A stretch of DNA of 64,000 nt. It comes from Gemmatimonadaceae bacterium. Lineage in GTDB: Bacteria > Gemmatimonadota > Gemmatimonadetes > Gemmatimonadales > Gemmatimonadaceae. The stretch's first letter is position 1. The number at the start of each line of letters is the position of its first letter. The notes beneath the pieces are model-generated. The model ran no database searches. It saw only the letters and a program-made list of their open reading frames with translations, and had not been told where the DNA came from. Below are positions 46,108 through 52,459 of the stretch, in pieces. The position numbers and the translations under genes are program-made. Location: contig DASXUN010000021.1 in NCBI GenBank assembly GCA_036504815.1, positions 372,001 to 436,000 on the forward strand. The letters are read 5' to 3'.

Positions 46108-47964
46108 ATGCCACGCCGTTTCGCCCCCGTACTCGCCCTCCTCCTCGCCACCGGCACCGCGAGCGCGCAGGACGCCAAAACGGTCCCGCTCTTCGTCAAC
46201 GGCCAGGCACAGGTGGTTCCGGGCTTTGCCGATCCGGCCAAGTGGATACACGAGCGACTCTGGGTGGAAACCGACTTCGACAGCGACGGCGACGGCAAGA
46301 AGGACCGGGTGCACGTGGATGTCACGCGCCCGCTGCAGACGCAGACCGAAGGACTGAAGGTCGCCGTCGTCTACGAAAGCTCGCCGTACTTCGCCGGCAC
46401 GTCGGGTCCCCGCAAATACCTGTGGGACGTGAAGCAGGAAGTCGGCGCGCCGCCGCCCGAGCGCACGCACCAGCCGCCACCGCCGTTCCAGGCGGAGCGC
46501 AAGCCGATCGTCACCGGCGAGGTCAACACCTGGCTCCCGCGCGGCTTCGCCGTCGTCTACAGCGAAGCGCCCGGCACCGGCCTCTCGCAGGGCTGCCCCA
46601 CCGTCGGTGGGCACCCCGAGGAATACGCCCCCAAGGCGGTGATCGACTGGCTCAACGGCCGCGCCAAGGGCTACACCACCGCCACCGGCACCGAGGAAGT
46701 GAAGGCCACGTGGGCCACCGGCAAGGTCGGCATGACGGGGACGAGCTACAACGGCACCATCCCGCTCGCCGCGGCCACCACCGGCGTCGAGGGGCTCGAG
46801 GCCATCATCCCCATCGCGCCCAACACCAGCTACTACCACTACTACCGCAGCAACGGCCTCGTTCGCCATCCGGGCGACTGGCTCGGCGAAGACATCGACT
46901 TCCTCTACGACTTCATCTTCAGCGGCGCCCCCGAACTGCACGACGTCTGCAACGCGAAGATCCGCGACGGGCTCTACGTGCAGGGACGCGACCGGCAGCA
47001 CGGCGACTACAACGATTTTTGGGCCGAGCGTGATTTGCTGAACAAGATCAAGGGGGTGAAGGCCGCCACCTTGCTGGCGCACGGCGAGAACGACTGGAAC
47101 GTCGTTCCCGAACATTCGGTGCGCATCTACGAAGCGCTGCGCCGGCAGGGGACGCCGGCCGCGCTGTATTTGCATCAGGGCGGGCACGGCGGCCCGCCCA
47201 CGCTCGAGTTGCGCAACAAGTGGTTCTCGCACTACCTGTACGGCGTGGACAACGGCGTCGACAAGGATCCGCGCCTGTACGTGGTGCGTGAAGGGCAGCC
47301 CATCCGCGGCGGTACGCCCACCACGTACGCCGATTTTCCGAATCCCGACGCGAAGAGCGTGACGCTCTACCCCGTGAGCGGCGGCAACGGCGTGGGCGCG
47401 CTCTCGCTGCGGCCGAACCACGCGATGCTCCGCGAGACGCTCAGCGACGACGTGTCGTTCAGCGGCGCGGCGTTGTCGAGCCTCGAGTCGTCACCGCACC
47501 GGCTGCTGTATGCCACGCCGGTGCTCACCGACACGCTGCACTGGAGCGGGACGCCGCGCGTGACCATTCGCCTGTCGTCGAGCAAGCCAGCGGTGAACCT
47601 CAGCGTGTGGCTGGTGACGCTCCCGTTCGACAGCACCAAGATCGGGAGCGACGGCCTGGCGGGGGTGCAATCGCGCGGCTGGGCCGACCCGCAGAACTAC
47701 CGGTCGCTCACCAAGGGCGGCAACTACAATAGCAAACGCCCCGGCGAACCGCTGCAACCCGGCAAGTTCTACGACCTGACGTTCGACCTGCAGCCCGGCG
47801 ACCGGATGATCCCGCCCGGCAAGAAACTCGGCCTGCTGATCATGAGTTCGGACCGTAGCTTTACGTTGTGGCCGGCGGCGGGGACGGAGTTGACGATTGA
47901 CCTGTCGAAGACTTCCGTGGCACTCCCTGTCGTCGGTGGGGCTGACAAGGTGCGCACGAAATAG
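46108..47964 (+). CDS. Exported Xaa-Pro dipeptidyl-peptidase-like S15 hydrolase
   Basis: From ATG 46108 this 618-aa protein has a signal peptide (MPRRFAPVLALLLATGTASA). The S15/CocE catalytic elbow is VGMTGTSYNGT (Ser213), followed by ERDLLNKIKGVKAATLLAHGENDWNV (Asp region) and YLHQGGHGG (His). The C-terminal ~200 residues form the PepX_C jelly-roll (VTIRLSSSKPAVNLSVWLV). It would remove X-Pro dipeptides or hydrolyse related esters in the periplasm. The upstream frame extension crosses repeat R5. It is followed by a hairpin terminator. Confidence 0.9.
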   Translation: MPRRFAPVLALLLATGTASAQDAKTVPLFVNGQAQVVPGFADPAKWIHERLWVETDFDSDGDGKKDRVHVDVTRPLQTQTEGLKVAVVYESSPYFAGTSGPRKYLWDVKQEVGAPPPERTHQPPPPFQAERKPIVTGEVNTWLPRGFAVVYSEAPGTGLSQGCPTVGGHPEEYAPKAVIDWLNGRAKGYTTATGTEEVKATWATGKVGMTGTSYNGTIPLAAATTGVEGLEAIIPIAPNTSYYHYYRSNGLVRHPGDWLGEDIDFLYDFIFSGAPELHDVCNAKIRDGLYVQGRDRQHGDYNDFWAERDLLNKIKGVKAATLLAHGENDWNVVPEHSVRIYEALRRQGTPAALYLHQGGHGGPPTLELRNKWFSHYLYGVDNGVDKDPRLYVVREGQPIRGGTPTTYADFPNPDAKSVTLYPVSGGNGVGALSLRPNHAMLRETLSDDVSFSGAALSSLESSPHRLLYATPVLTDTLHWSGTPRVTIRLSSSKPAVNLSVWLVTLPFDSTKIGSDGLAGVQSRGWADPQNYRSLTKGGNYNSKRPGEPLQPGKFYDLTFDLQPGDRMIPPGKKLGLLIMSSDRSFTLWPAAGTELTIDLSKTSVALPVVGGADKVRTK

Positions 47965-48030
47965 ACGGTAGACGGTAGACGGTAGAACGACAGAGGGGCG
48001 CCCCGAGTTGGGAGCGCCCCTCTGTCGTTT
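47962..48030 (+). terminator. TAGACGG direct repeats followed by a strong GC hairpin and T-tail
   Basis: Three tandem TAGACGG units (from 47962) lead into a 17-bp stem: AACGACAGAGGGGCGC (from 47986) pairs with GCGCCCCTCTGTCGTT (48014-48029), ending in TTT. It lies directly after the S15 gene stop. Related hairpins with the GGGGCGC / GCGCCCC core occur at 50177, 51350 and 52407. Confidence 0.8.
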
Positions 48031-48060
48031 CGCTACGAAAACGTTATGCGGTGGCCCGCG

Positions 48061-48396
48061 CTACCACGCGAACATCTGGAGCAGGACGCCGAGGACCTTC
48101 CGCAGCATCGGCTCGGTGAGGGCGCCGAGGCGCTTCGTCAGGCGTTCCCGGTCCACCACACGCACCTGATCGAGCACCACGTGACCGTCCTTTCCCTCGA
48201 ACCGGCACGCGACGCGGAACGGGTACGCATGGACGCCGGTAGTCAGCGGGGCGACGATGAACGTCTGCAGGTGGGCGTTCAGTTCGTCCGGCGACACCAC
48301 CACGCAGGGGCGCGTCTTCCGCAGCTCGCGCCCCCGCGTCGGATTGAGCTGGACGAGGTAGACGTCGCCGCGGCGCGGGGGGCGCGCTACCGCCAT
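48061..48396 (-). CDS. mazF: MazF/PemK-type endoribonuclease toxin
   Basis: This 111-aa protein reads RGDVYLVQLNPTRGRELRKT followed by RPCVVVSPDELN, the classic MazF N-terminal signature, with LDQVRVVDRERLTKRLGAL near the end. MazF toxins cleave mRNA at short motifs. ATG 48396 is chosen; a GTG at 48402 is possible. The start overlaps the antitoxin stop by 10 bp, so the two are translationally coupled. Confidence 0.9.
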   Translation of the reverse strand: MAVARPPRRGDVYLVQLNPTRGRELRKTRPCVVVSPDELNAHLQTFIVAPLTTGVHAYPFRVACRFEGKDGHVVLDQVRVVDRERLTKRLGALTEPMLRKVLGVLLQMFAW

Positions 48397-48635
48397 TCCC
48401 ACTCGTCCGTGTCGAAGCGGGTGGCAGCGCCATCGCCGATCTTGGCCTCACCGGCGTTCGCGAGCCTGGCCGCGGCCTCCGCCCAGCCCGCACGCACCTG
48501 CCGCGACGGGCGAATCACCAGCGCCCCATCCTCGGCGCTAAGGTCCACCTCATCCTCGAAGCCCAGCTGCTCGATCAGCGGCTTGGCGAGCCGCAGGCCG
48601 CGGGAGTTGCCTATGCGCACAAGCCTGGCTTTCAC
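48387..48635 (-). CDS. mazE: MazE/AbrB-type antitoxin
   Basis: From GTG 48635, with GGAGG 5 nt upstream, this 82-aa protein begins VKARLVRIGNSRGLRLAKPL, a SpoVT/AbrB swapped-hairpin DNA-binding domain, and ends in an acidic/aromatic tail (FDTDEWEWR) likely to bind the toxin. It would neutralise MazF and repress its own operon through the palindrome at 48650-48670. The longer frame upstream would run over that palindrome. Confidence 0.88.
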   Translation of the reverse strand: MKARLVRIGNSRGLRLAKPLIEQLGFEDEVDLSAEDGALVIRPSRQVRAGWAEAAARLANAGEAKIGDGAATRFDTDEWEWR

Positions 48636-48649
48636 GGGTGCCTCCGAAA

Positions 48650-48670
48650 TGTGATTACAATGTAAGCACA
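48650..48670. promoter_or_regulatory. 21-bp imperfect palindrome, probable MazE operator
   Basis: TGTGATTACA (48650-48659) and TGTAAGCACA (48661-48670) are inverted with 1 nt between them and match at 9 of 10 positions. It lies 15 bp upstream of the antitoxin start, just before its GGAGG ribosome-binding site, the usual place for TA autorepression. Confidence 0.6.
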
Positions 48671-48792
48671 CATCGGGAGCAGGCACAACCGACCGCGGAT
48701 CCGGATCGTTCGCATGGCGGCAACATCATCGCGCGTAGCGTGACTCCCGTCACCGGTTCATTCCGGGACCAATCACTTGGTGGCTGCGAGGC

Positions 48793-49434
48793 CTATCCCG
48801 ACTCGCTCACCCGAAACCGGCACTGCGGATGCGCGCCGTGCTCGCACCGCTCCTCGGTGTGCGCCCCGGTGACCTTCTGCACCATCGCCCGCACCGCGCG
48901 GCACGTCTCGGGATGCTCGGCCACCGACTGCCCCAGCGGACAGCCGTAGCCGTGGATCAGCAGCCCGTCGCCGTCGGGTGTGACCTCGGCGTCGCCGCCG
49001 AGTGCCACCAGGGCGGCCGCGGCCGTGTTGACGCGCTCGCGCAGCGTGCCGCGCGCCTCGCCGCCCGCCGACTGCGCCAGCCGCGCGCCGACGTCGCGCA
49101 GCACCGCCGACAGTTGCGGCCCCTCGAGCCGGGCGAGCAGCGTCCCCATCACCGCGCTGAGCGCCGCCGGGTAGGCGCGCGAGAACATCAGCTCGGCGTC
49201 GGCGGTGAGCGCGTAGAGCGTGGCCGGCTTGCCGGCGCCGCCCCCGCGCCGCACCCCCGCGTTGCGCACCAGGCCGTCGCGCTCGAGCGCGCTCAGGTGG
49301 CTGCGCACCGCATTGCTGGTGGTGCCCACGGCGCGGGCAATCTCGTCCACGCTGCGCTCGCCGCGCCGCAGCTGGGCGGTGATGCGGCCGCGGGCGGTGG
49401 CACTGTCAATCGGCGATCCGGGAGTGGAGGCCAC
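48793..49434 (-). CDS. HTH transcriptional regulator with SufR-like C-terminal cysteines
   Basis: This 213-aa protein has an N-terminal winged helix-turn-helix (RSVDEIARAVGTTSNAVRSHLS) and a wing (RRGGGAGKPATLYALT) as in the SufR/DeoR-like family. Four C-terminal cysteines (165, 178, 197, 205; C-x12-C-x18-C-x7-C) lie in GYGCPLGQSVAEHPETC and RCEHGAHPQCRF. SufR uses a C-x12-C-x13-C-x14-C set to hold an Fe-S cluster; the first spacing matches, the others do not. An Fe-S or metal-sensing role is inferred. Start GTG 49434 has AAGGAG 5 nt upstream. Divergent from the DUF4142 gene. Confidence 0.8.
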   Translation of the reverse strand: MASTPGSPIDSATARGRITAQLRRGERSVDEIARAVGTTSNAVRSHLSALERDGLVRNAGVRRGGGAGKPATLYALTADAELMFSRAYPAALSAVMGTLLARLEGPQLSAVLRDVGARLAQSAGGEARGTLRERVNTAAAALVALGGDAEVTPDGDGLLIHGYGCPLGQSVAEHPETCRAVRAMVQKVTGAHTEERCEHGAHPQCRFRVSESG

Positions 49435-49492
49435 GGGTACTCCTTTGCAGGGACAGGGGTTAGCGCCCTTCCATGGTAGGCGGATAAGTCCT

Positions 49493-49536
49493 ATTAGTCA
49501 AATATATACTATTTATCATTGACATATTACACTAAT
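49493..49536. promoter_or_regulatory. AT-rich inverted repeat between regulator and DUF4142 gene
   Basis: ATTAGTCAAATATA (49493-49506) and CATATTACACTAAT (49523-49536) are inverted at 11 of 14 positions and overlap the -35 of the DUF4142 promoter. The island (49480-49555) is strikingly AT-rich for this genome. It is a candidate operator for the divergent SufR-like regulator. Confidence 0.5.
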
Positions 49537-49547
49537 CACCATACCAT
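49519..49547 (+). promoter_or_regulatory. Sigma70-like promoter for the DUF4142 gene
   Basis: TTGACA (49519-49524), a 17-bp spacer and TACCAT (49542-49547). The start codon at 49588 follows with AGGAGG about 6 nt before it. Clear consensus elements are unusual in this GC-rich window. Confidence 0.65.
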
Positions 49548-49587
49548 ATACAAGTAGGCCGTTCACCATATCCCCTCAGGAGGATCC

Positions 49588-50133
49588 ATGCGCCCCCCGC
49601 TGCTTCTCGCCGCTGCCGCCCTCATCGCCATCCCCGTACTCGGCGCCGCTCTGCCCAGCCATCCCGGCCACCACCGCGCCCGGGCGCTCGACGACCCCAC
49701 CATCGTGGCCATCTTCGACGCCGCCAACACCGCCGACATCGAGACCGGACGCCTGGCCAGGGAACGCGGCCAGAGCCAGGAGGTGCGCGACTTCGGCGCG
49801 ATGCTCGAGCGCGACCACACGCAGGTGCGCCAGCTGGGGCGCGATCTCGCCGGCAAGCTCGGCGTGAAGCCCACGCCCCCGGCCGATGACGCCGGCGCCC
49901 GCGATCACGCCGCGGCGATGAAGGCGCTGCGCGCCGCGTCCAAGGCCGACTTCGACCAGGCCTTTCTTCATCACGAAGTCGCGTTCCATAAGTCGGTCAT
50001 CGACGCCGTGACCACCACGCTGCTGCCGGCCATCAAGAACGCGGAGCTGAAGGATCTCGTGACCAAGGTCGCGCCGGCTTTCCAGGGACATATGCTGGCG
50101 GCGGATGCGCTGGCTAGGAAGCTGGCGAAGTAG
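49588..50133 (+). CDS. Exported DUF4142 protein
   Basis: This 181-aa protein has a signal peptide (MRPPLLLAAAALIAIPVLGA) and a DUF4142 four-helix, ferritin-like domain: ANTADIETGRLARERGQSQEVRDFGAML, ERDHTQVRQLGRDLAG and FLHHEVAFHKSVIDAV. DUF4142 proteins are periplasmic and often stress- or biofilm-related, but their function is not defined. It has its own sigma70-like promoter and a divergent SufR-like regulator, suggesting regulated expression. A hairpin follows at 50177. Confidence 0.88.
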   Translation: MRPPLLLAAAALIAIPVLGAALPSHPGHHRARALDDPTIVAIFDAANTADIETGRLARERGQSQEVRDFGAMLERDHTQVRQLGRDLAGKLGVKPTPPADDAGARDHAAAMKALRAASKADFDQAFLHHEVAFHKSVIDAVTTTLLPAIKNAELKDLVTKVAPAFQGHMLAADALARKLAK

Positions 50134-50139
50134 CTGGCT

Positions 50140-50206
50140 GATGGCGGATGGCAGATGGCGGATGGCGGAAAAGACGGAGGGGCGCCCCGGGTTCGGAGCG
50201 CCCCTC
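50140..50206 (+). terminator. GATGGC direct repeats followed by GGGGCGC hairpin
   Basis: Tandem GATGGCGGATGGCAGATGGC-type units (50140-50168) lead to a 9-bp perfect stem GAGGGGCGC (50177-50185) / GCGCCCCTC (50198-50206). Same layout as at 47962. It lies after the DUF4142 stop. Confidence 0.7.
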
Positions 50207-50246
50207 TGCCAATTCGCACGGCACGTGCTGGGCCGCGGAACCGTTC

Positions 50247-50426
50247 TTAGCGAGCACGTCGACCACGTTTACGGCGCTTCTGCCGCTTGCGCTCACGGTC
50301 GATGTGCCAGCGCAGCGCGGCACGAATGAACGCACTCCGTGAGCATCCAACGCGCCGGCAATAACCGTCGATTTCCGCGAGAAGCGATGCGTCTATGCGC
50401 AACGTGATACGGACCATGCGACTCAT
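50247..50426 (-). CDS. Ribbon-helix-helix (CopG-like) DNA-binding protein, 59 aa
   Basis: A short frame from ATG 50426 to TAA 50247 encodes MSRMVRITLRIDASLLAEID followed by GYCRRVGCSRSAFIRAALRW and a very basic tail. The beta strand, two helices and the S-RSAFIR motif are those of RHH/CopG repressors and antitoxins. No toxin partner lies directly next to it, so it may be an orphan antitoxin or a small repressor. Confidence 0.75.
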   Translation of the reverse strand: MSRMVRITLRIDASLLAEIDGYCRRVGCSRSAFIRAALRWHIDRERKRQKRRKRGRRAR

Positions 50427-50550
50427 GGCATCACACTAACACCGCGCCGCCGTTTGACCGTCACCATTTCATTGCGCTTTCATGCATCTCAGAAGCACGC
50501 GACCTGACCAGCGCCTCAGACGACGAGATGGCGTACCCTCGTGAGGCGCG

Positions 50551-50847
50551 TCATTCGGATTCGAACGCGGTCGGTACGTCGCGACGCGCGTGGAGGATTC
50601 GCGCAATGCCGACCCCCTGCGCACTGGCATAGTAGAAGAGCACGTAGGCGCCGATGGGGAAACTCATTACGCCAGGGTCGATGTCATCGCGCGCACGTCC
50701 TGCGGCGGGATACTGGGCGACCAACCGACACGCCGCCTCCAACGCGTCGAGCACACCGTTGACGGCACTGGGACGACTTGCGGTGATATGCGCCGCAATG
50801 TCGGCGAGATCCTGGGCTGCCGCGGGAGATAGCGTGACGCGATTCAC
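50551..50847 (-). CDS. parE: ParE-type toxin
   Basis: This 98-aa protein fits the RelE/ParE fold: VTLSPAAAQDLADIAAHI, LEAACRLVAQYPAAGRARDDI and IARILHARRDVPTAF. ParE toxins inhibit DNA gyrase. It overlaps the antitoxin stop by 4 bp (50844-50847), the usual coupling. Confidence 0.88.
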   Translation of the reverse strand: MNRVTLSPAAAQDLADIAAHITASRPSAVNGVLDALEAACRLVAQYPAAGRARDDIDPGVMSFPIGAYVLFYYASAQGVGIARILHARRDVPTAFESE

Positions 50848-51104
50848 GGGGTGCGACGCGGAGGTCTCTTCTTCCGCAGGCGGCTGAAGACATCGGCACC
50901 CGAGACGCCTTCGCCGCGCTCGAGCTGTGCTCGACCGGCCCTCACGTCACGGCGAAGGGCCTCCAGTCGCGCGGCGAGTTCTGCGTCCCGCTCCTGGAGC
51001 AGCCGAAGGCCGGCCCGTACCACCTCGCTCGCGGATCCATAGGACCCGCGCTTCACCTTCTCGTTCACAAAGGCCTCGAACTCAGGAGTCAGCGAAACGT
51101 TCAT
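50844..51104 (-). CDS. parD: ParD-type antitoxin
   Basis: This 86-aa protein begins MNVSLTPEFEAFVNEKVKRG and continues SYGSASEVVRAGLRLLQERD, the RHH domain of ParD antitoxins; the C-terminal half would wrap ParE. It should repress its own promoter through the repeats at 51136-51170. Confidence 0.9.
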   Translation of the reverse strand: MNVSLTPEFEAFVNEKVKRGSYGSASEVVRAGLRLLQERDAELAARLEALRRDVRAGRAQLERGEGVSGADVFSRLRKKRPPRRTP

Positions 51105-51135
51105 GTGGGTGCCCCGTCGGATGGTCCTAACAGCC

Positions 51136-51170
51136 TATTGCTGATAACAAGAAATAGCAATATTGGCTAT
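51136..51170. promoter_or_regulatory. Overlapping inverted repeats upstream of parDE
   Basis: TATTGCT (51136-51142) pairs with AGCAATA (51156-51162), and ATAGC (51154-51158) pairs with GCTAT (51166-51170) around AATATTG. They lie 32 bp upstream of the parD start, in an AT-rich patch, and are a candidate autorepression site. Confidence 0.55.
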
Positions 51171-51317
51171 TAGGCGCACCGGGCGGCGAACCCGATCCAG
51201 GGGGCAGTCGCCACGCCTTGACGGCAATGGCATCCACAATGAGGGCGAAGCTAACGACGGCTTGGATCTATCTCTCACCGTTTCGATGCACGGACAATCC
51301 GGTTTACGCGACGGGCT

Positions 51318-51368
51318 GACGGCAGACGGTGGACGGTAGACGAAGAAGAGCGCTCCAAAGCGGAGCGC
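51318..51368. repeat. GACGGTAGAC-type repeats plus GCGCTCC hairpin
   Basis: Direct repeats (GACGGCAGACGGTGGACGG and following, from 51318) adjoin the stem GCGCTCC (51350-51356) / GGAGCGC (51362-51368). Third member of the repeat-plus-hairpin family, located just past the end of the hicB remnant. Confidence 0.65.
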
Positions 51369-51394
51369 CCCTTTCGTGTTAGTTGCCTCGGTCG

Positions 51395-51550
51395 CTACGC
51401 CGCGACCTCCACATAAACCGCCGTCGTATGGGCCGCCGGTACGGGCTGACCATCGGCGCGCAGTCCGTCGAGGTGGAAGGTGATTGCCTCCCGCATGTTG
51501 GCCTCGACTTCTCCTCAGGTATGTCCGGTTAGAAGCGCAGGTCCCGCTAC
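51395..51550 (-). pseudogene. HicB antitoxin remnant
   Basis: In one minus-strand frame the sequence reads GPALLTGHT, stop (TGA at 51515-51517), then GEVEANMREAITFHLDGLRA and DGQPVPAAHTTAVYVEVAA to TAG 51395. The EANMREAITFHLDGL stretch with the DGxPVP tail is the typical C-terminal half of HicB antitoxins. The N-terminal half is missing and abuts the end of the HigA-like gene, and no HicA partner is present, so this is a broken antitoxin gene. Confidence 0.65.
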
Positions 51551-51855
51551 GCCACGCGATGCCCGCCGCGCCTCGGCTTCGTGACGATGGACACGGACAC
51601 GCCAAGTCGCGCCAGCATGTCAACAAGCGTGTCAATACTGAAGAGCTCGATGCGGCCGCGTACGAGGTCGCTAATGCGTGGCTGTGTCACACCCATCAGC
51701 TTGGCCGCGCGAGCCTGCGTCAGCCGGCGTTTCTTGATGAGGTCCGCCACCTGAATCATCAGGTCGCTGCGGATGAGCAGACGCTCGGCTTCTGGGCGCG
51801 GAAAGCCCACGTCAAGGAACACGTTGCCAGAGGACCGGTAGATGCGGATAGGCAT
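51547..51855 (-). CDS. XRE-family HigA-like antitoxin
   Basis: This 102-aa protein has a short N-terminal strand region (RIYRSSGNVFLDVGFPRPEA) and then an XRE helix-turn-helix (RLTQARAAKLMGVTQPRISD). The second half with the HTH resembles the antitoxins paired with Gp49-like toxins. It lies 3 bp downstream of the toxin gene on the same strand; toxin-first order is typical of higBA. It probably represses the promoter at 52200-52228. Confidence 0.85.
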   Translation of the reverse strand: MPIRIYRSSGNVFLDVGFPRPEAERLLIRSDLMIQVADLIKKRRLTQARAAKLMGVTQPRISDLVRGRIELFSIDTLVDMLARLGVSVSIVTKPRRGGHRVA

Positions 51856-51858
51856 GTA

Positions 51859-52194
51859 TCAGATCTCCGCGTGCATGCGGCAGGCCATCCGGAATCGCGC
51901 GCGCGCCACTTCGATGTCGAGCGGAGAGGTCTTACGGCGTTTCTTCTGAAAGAGGTGAAGCACGTAAATCCCCTCGGAGAATCTCGCGACGTAGAGTAGC
52001 CGGTACTCCCCGGCAGCGCTCACGCGGAGTTCAATGACGCCAGCACCGATCGAACGCATTGGTCGCCAACTGGATGGCGACCTTCCAAGCTGCACTTGAT
52101 ACAGGTCGAGACCAAGCTGACGGCGTGCCTCTGCCGGCAATTCACTCGCCGCGCGTCGCGATGAGCCGACCCAGAAGACGCCTTTCTGGGTCAC
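51859..52194 (-). CDS. Gp49-like/HigB-type toxin
   Basis: This 111-aa protein matches the phage-derived Gp49-like (RelE/HigB superfamily) fold: RAASELPAEARRQLGLDLYQ, SIGAGVIELRVSAAGEYRLL and YVLHLFQKKRRKTSPLDIEVARAR. Members are ribosome-dependent mRNA interferases. The start is GTG 52194, with no Shine-Dalgarno; the promoter -10 ends 5 nt before it, which fits a leaderless mRNA. Confidence 0.85.
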   Translation of the reverse strand: MTQKGVFWVGSSRRAASELPAEARRQLGLDLYQVQLGRSPSSWRPMRSIGAGVIELRVSAAGEYRLLYVARFSEGIYVLHLFQKKRRKTSPLDIEVARARFRMACRMHAEI

Positions 52195-52199
52195 GTTGC

Positions 52200-52228
52200 A
52201 CTATACAATAAATTGTATACCCTGGCAA
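52200..52228 (-). promoter_or_regulatory. HigBA promoter with operator palindrome in its spacer
   Basis: On the minus strand: TTGCCA (-35, 52228-52223), a 17-bp spacer, then TATAGT (-10, 52205-52200), each 5 of 6 to consensus. A perfect palindrome TATACAAT-AA-ATTGTATA (52202-52219) fills most of the spacer and part of the -10, so a bound antitoxin would occlude RNA polymerase. The GTG start is 5 nt after the -10. Confidence 0.7.
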
Positions 52229-52406
52229 GCCGCATCCCGCGAAATGGGACGGCGGCGGGCGCGATCGGTTTGGTGAGGAGCGCGGGCATACGGCAAGTTG
52301 CAGCCCGCCTGATCCAGCATCGTCACCATTCCATTGCACCGAGACGCCTTCGCGCCCCTTCGTGCCCTTTGTCCCTTCGCGGTATCAGTTGCCCGAAGAA
52401 GCAGAA

Positions 52407-52456
52407 GGGCGCCCCCAGTCGGAGCGCCCCCCTACCGTCTACCATCCACCGTCTAG
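52407..52456 (-). terminator. GGGCGC hairpin plus TAGACGGT repeats after the S9 gene
   Basis: Read on the minus strand, the S9 stop is followed by TAGACGCTAGACGGTGGATG-type repeats and a stem with GGGCGC (52407-52412) / GCGCCC (52424-52429). Same gene-repeat-hairpin order as at 47962 and 50140. Confidence 0.65.
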
Positions 52457-52459
52457 CGT

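Noticed and set aside
51135-51635. 166-residue minus-strand frame
   Set aside because: Crosses the ParD operator, the hairpin and the HicB remnant in another frame; composition not protein-like.
52330-52385. TTCGCGCCCCTTCGTGCCC-type short repeat
   Set aside because: Single copy of a low-complexity string; no structure or second copy seen in the window.
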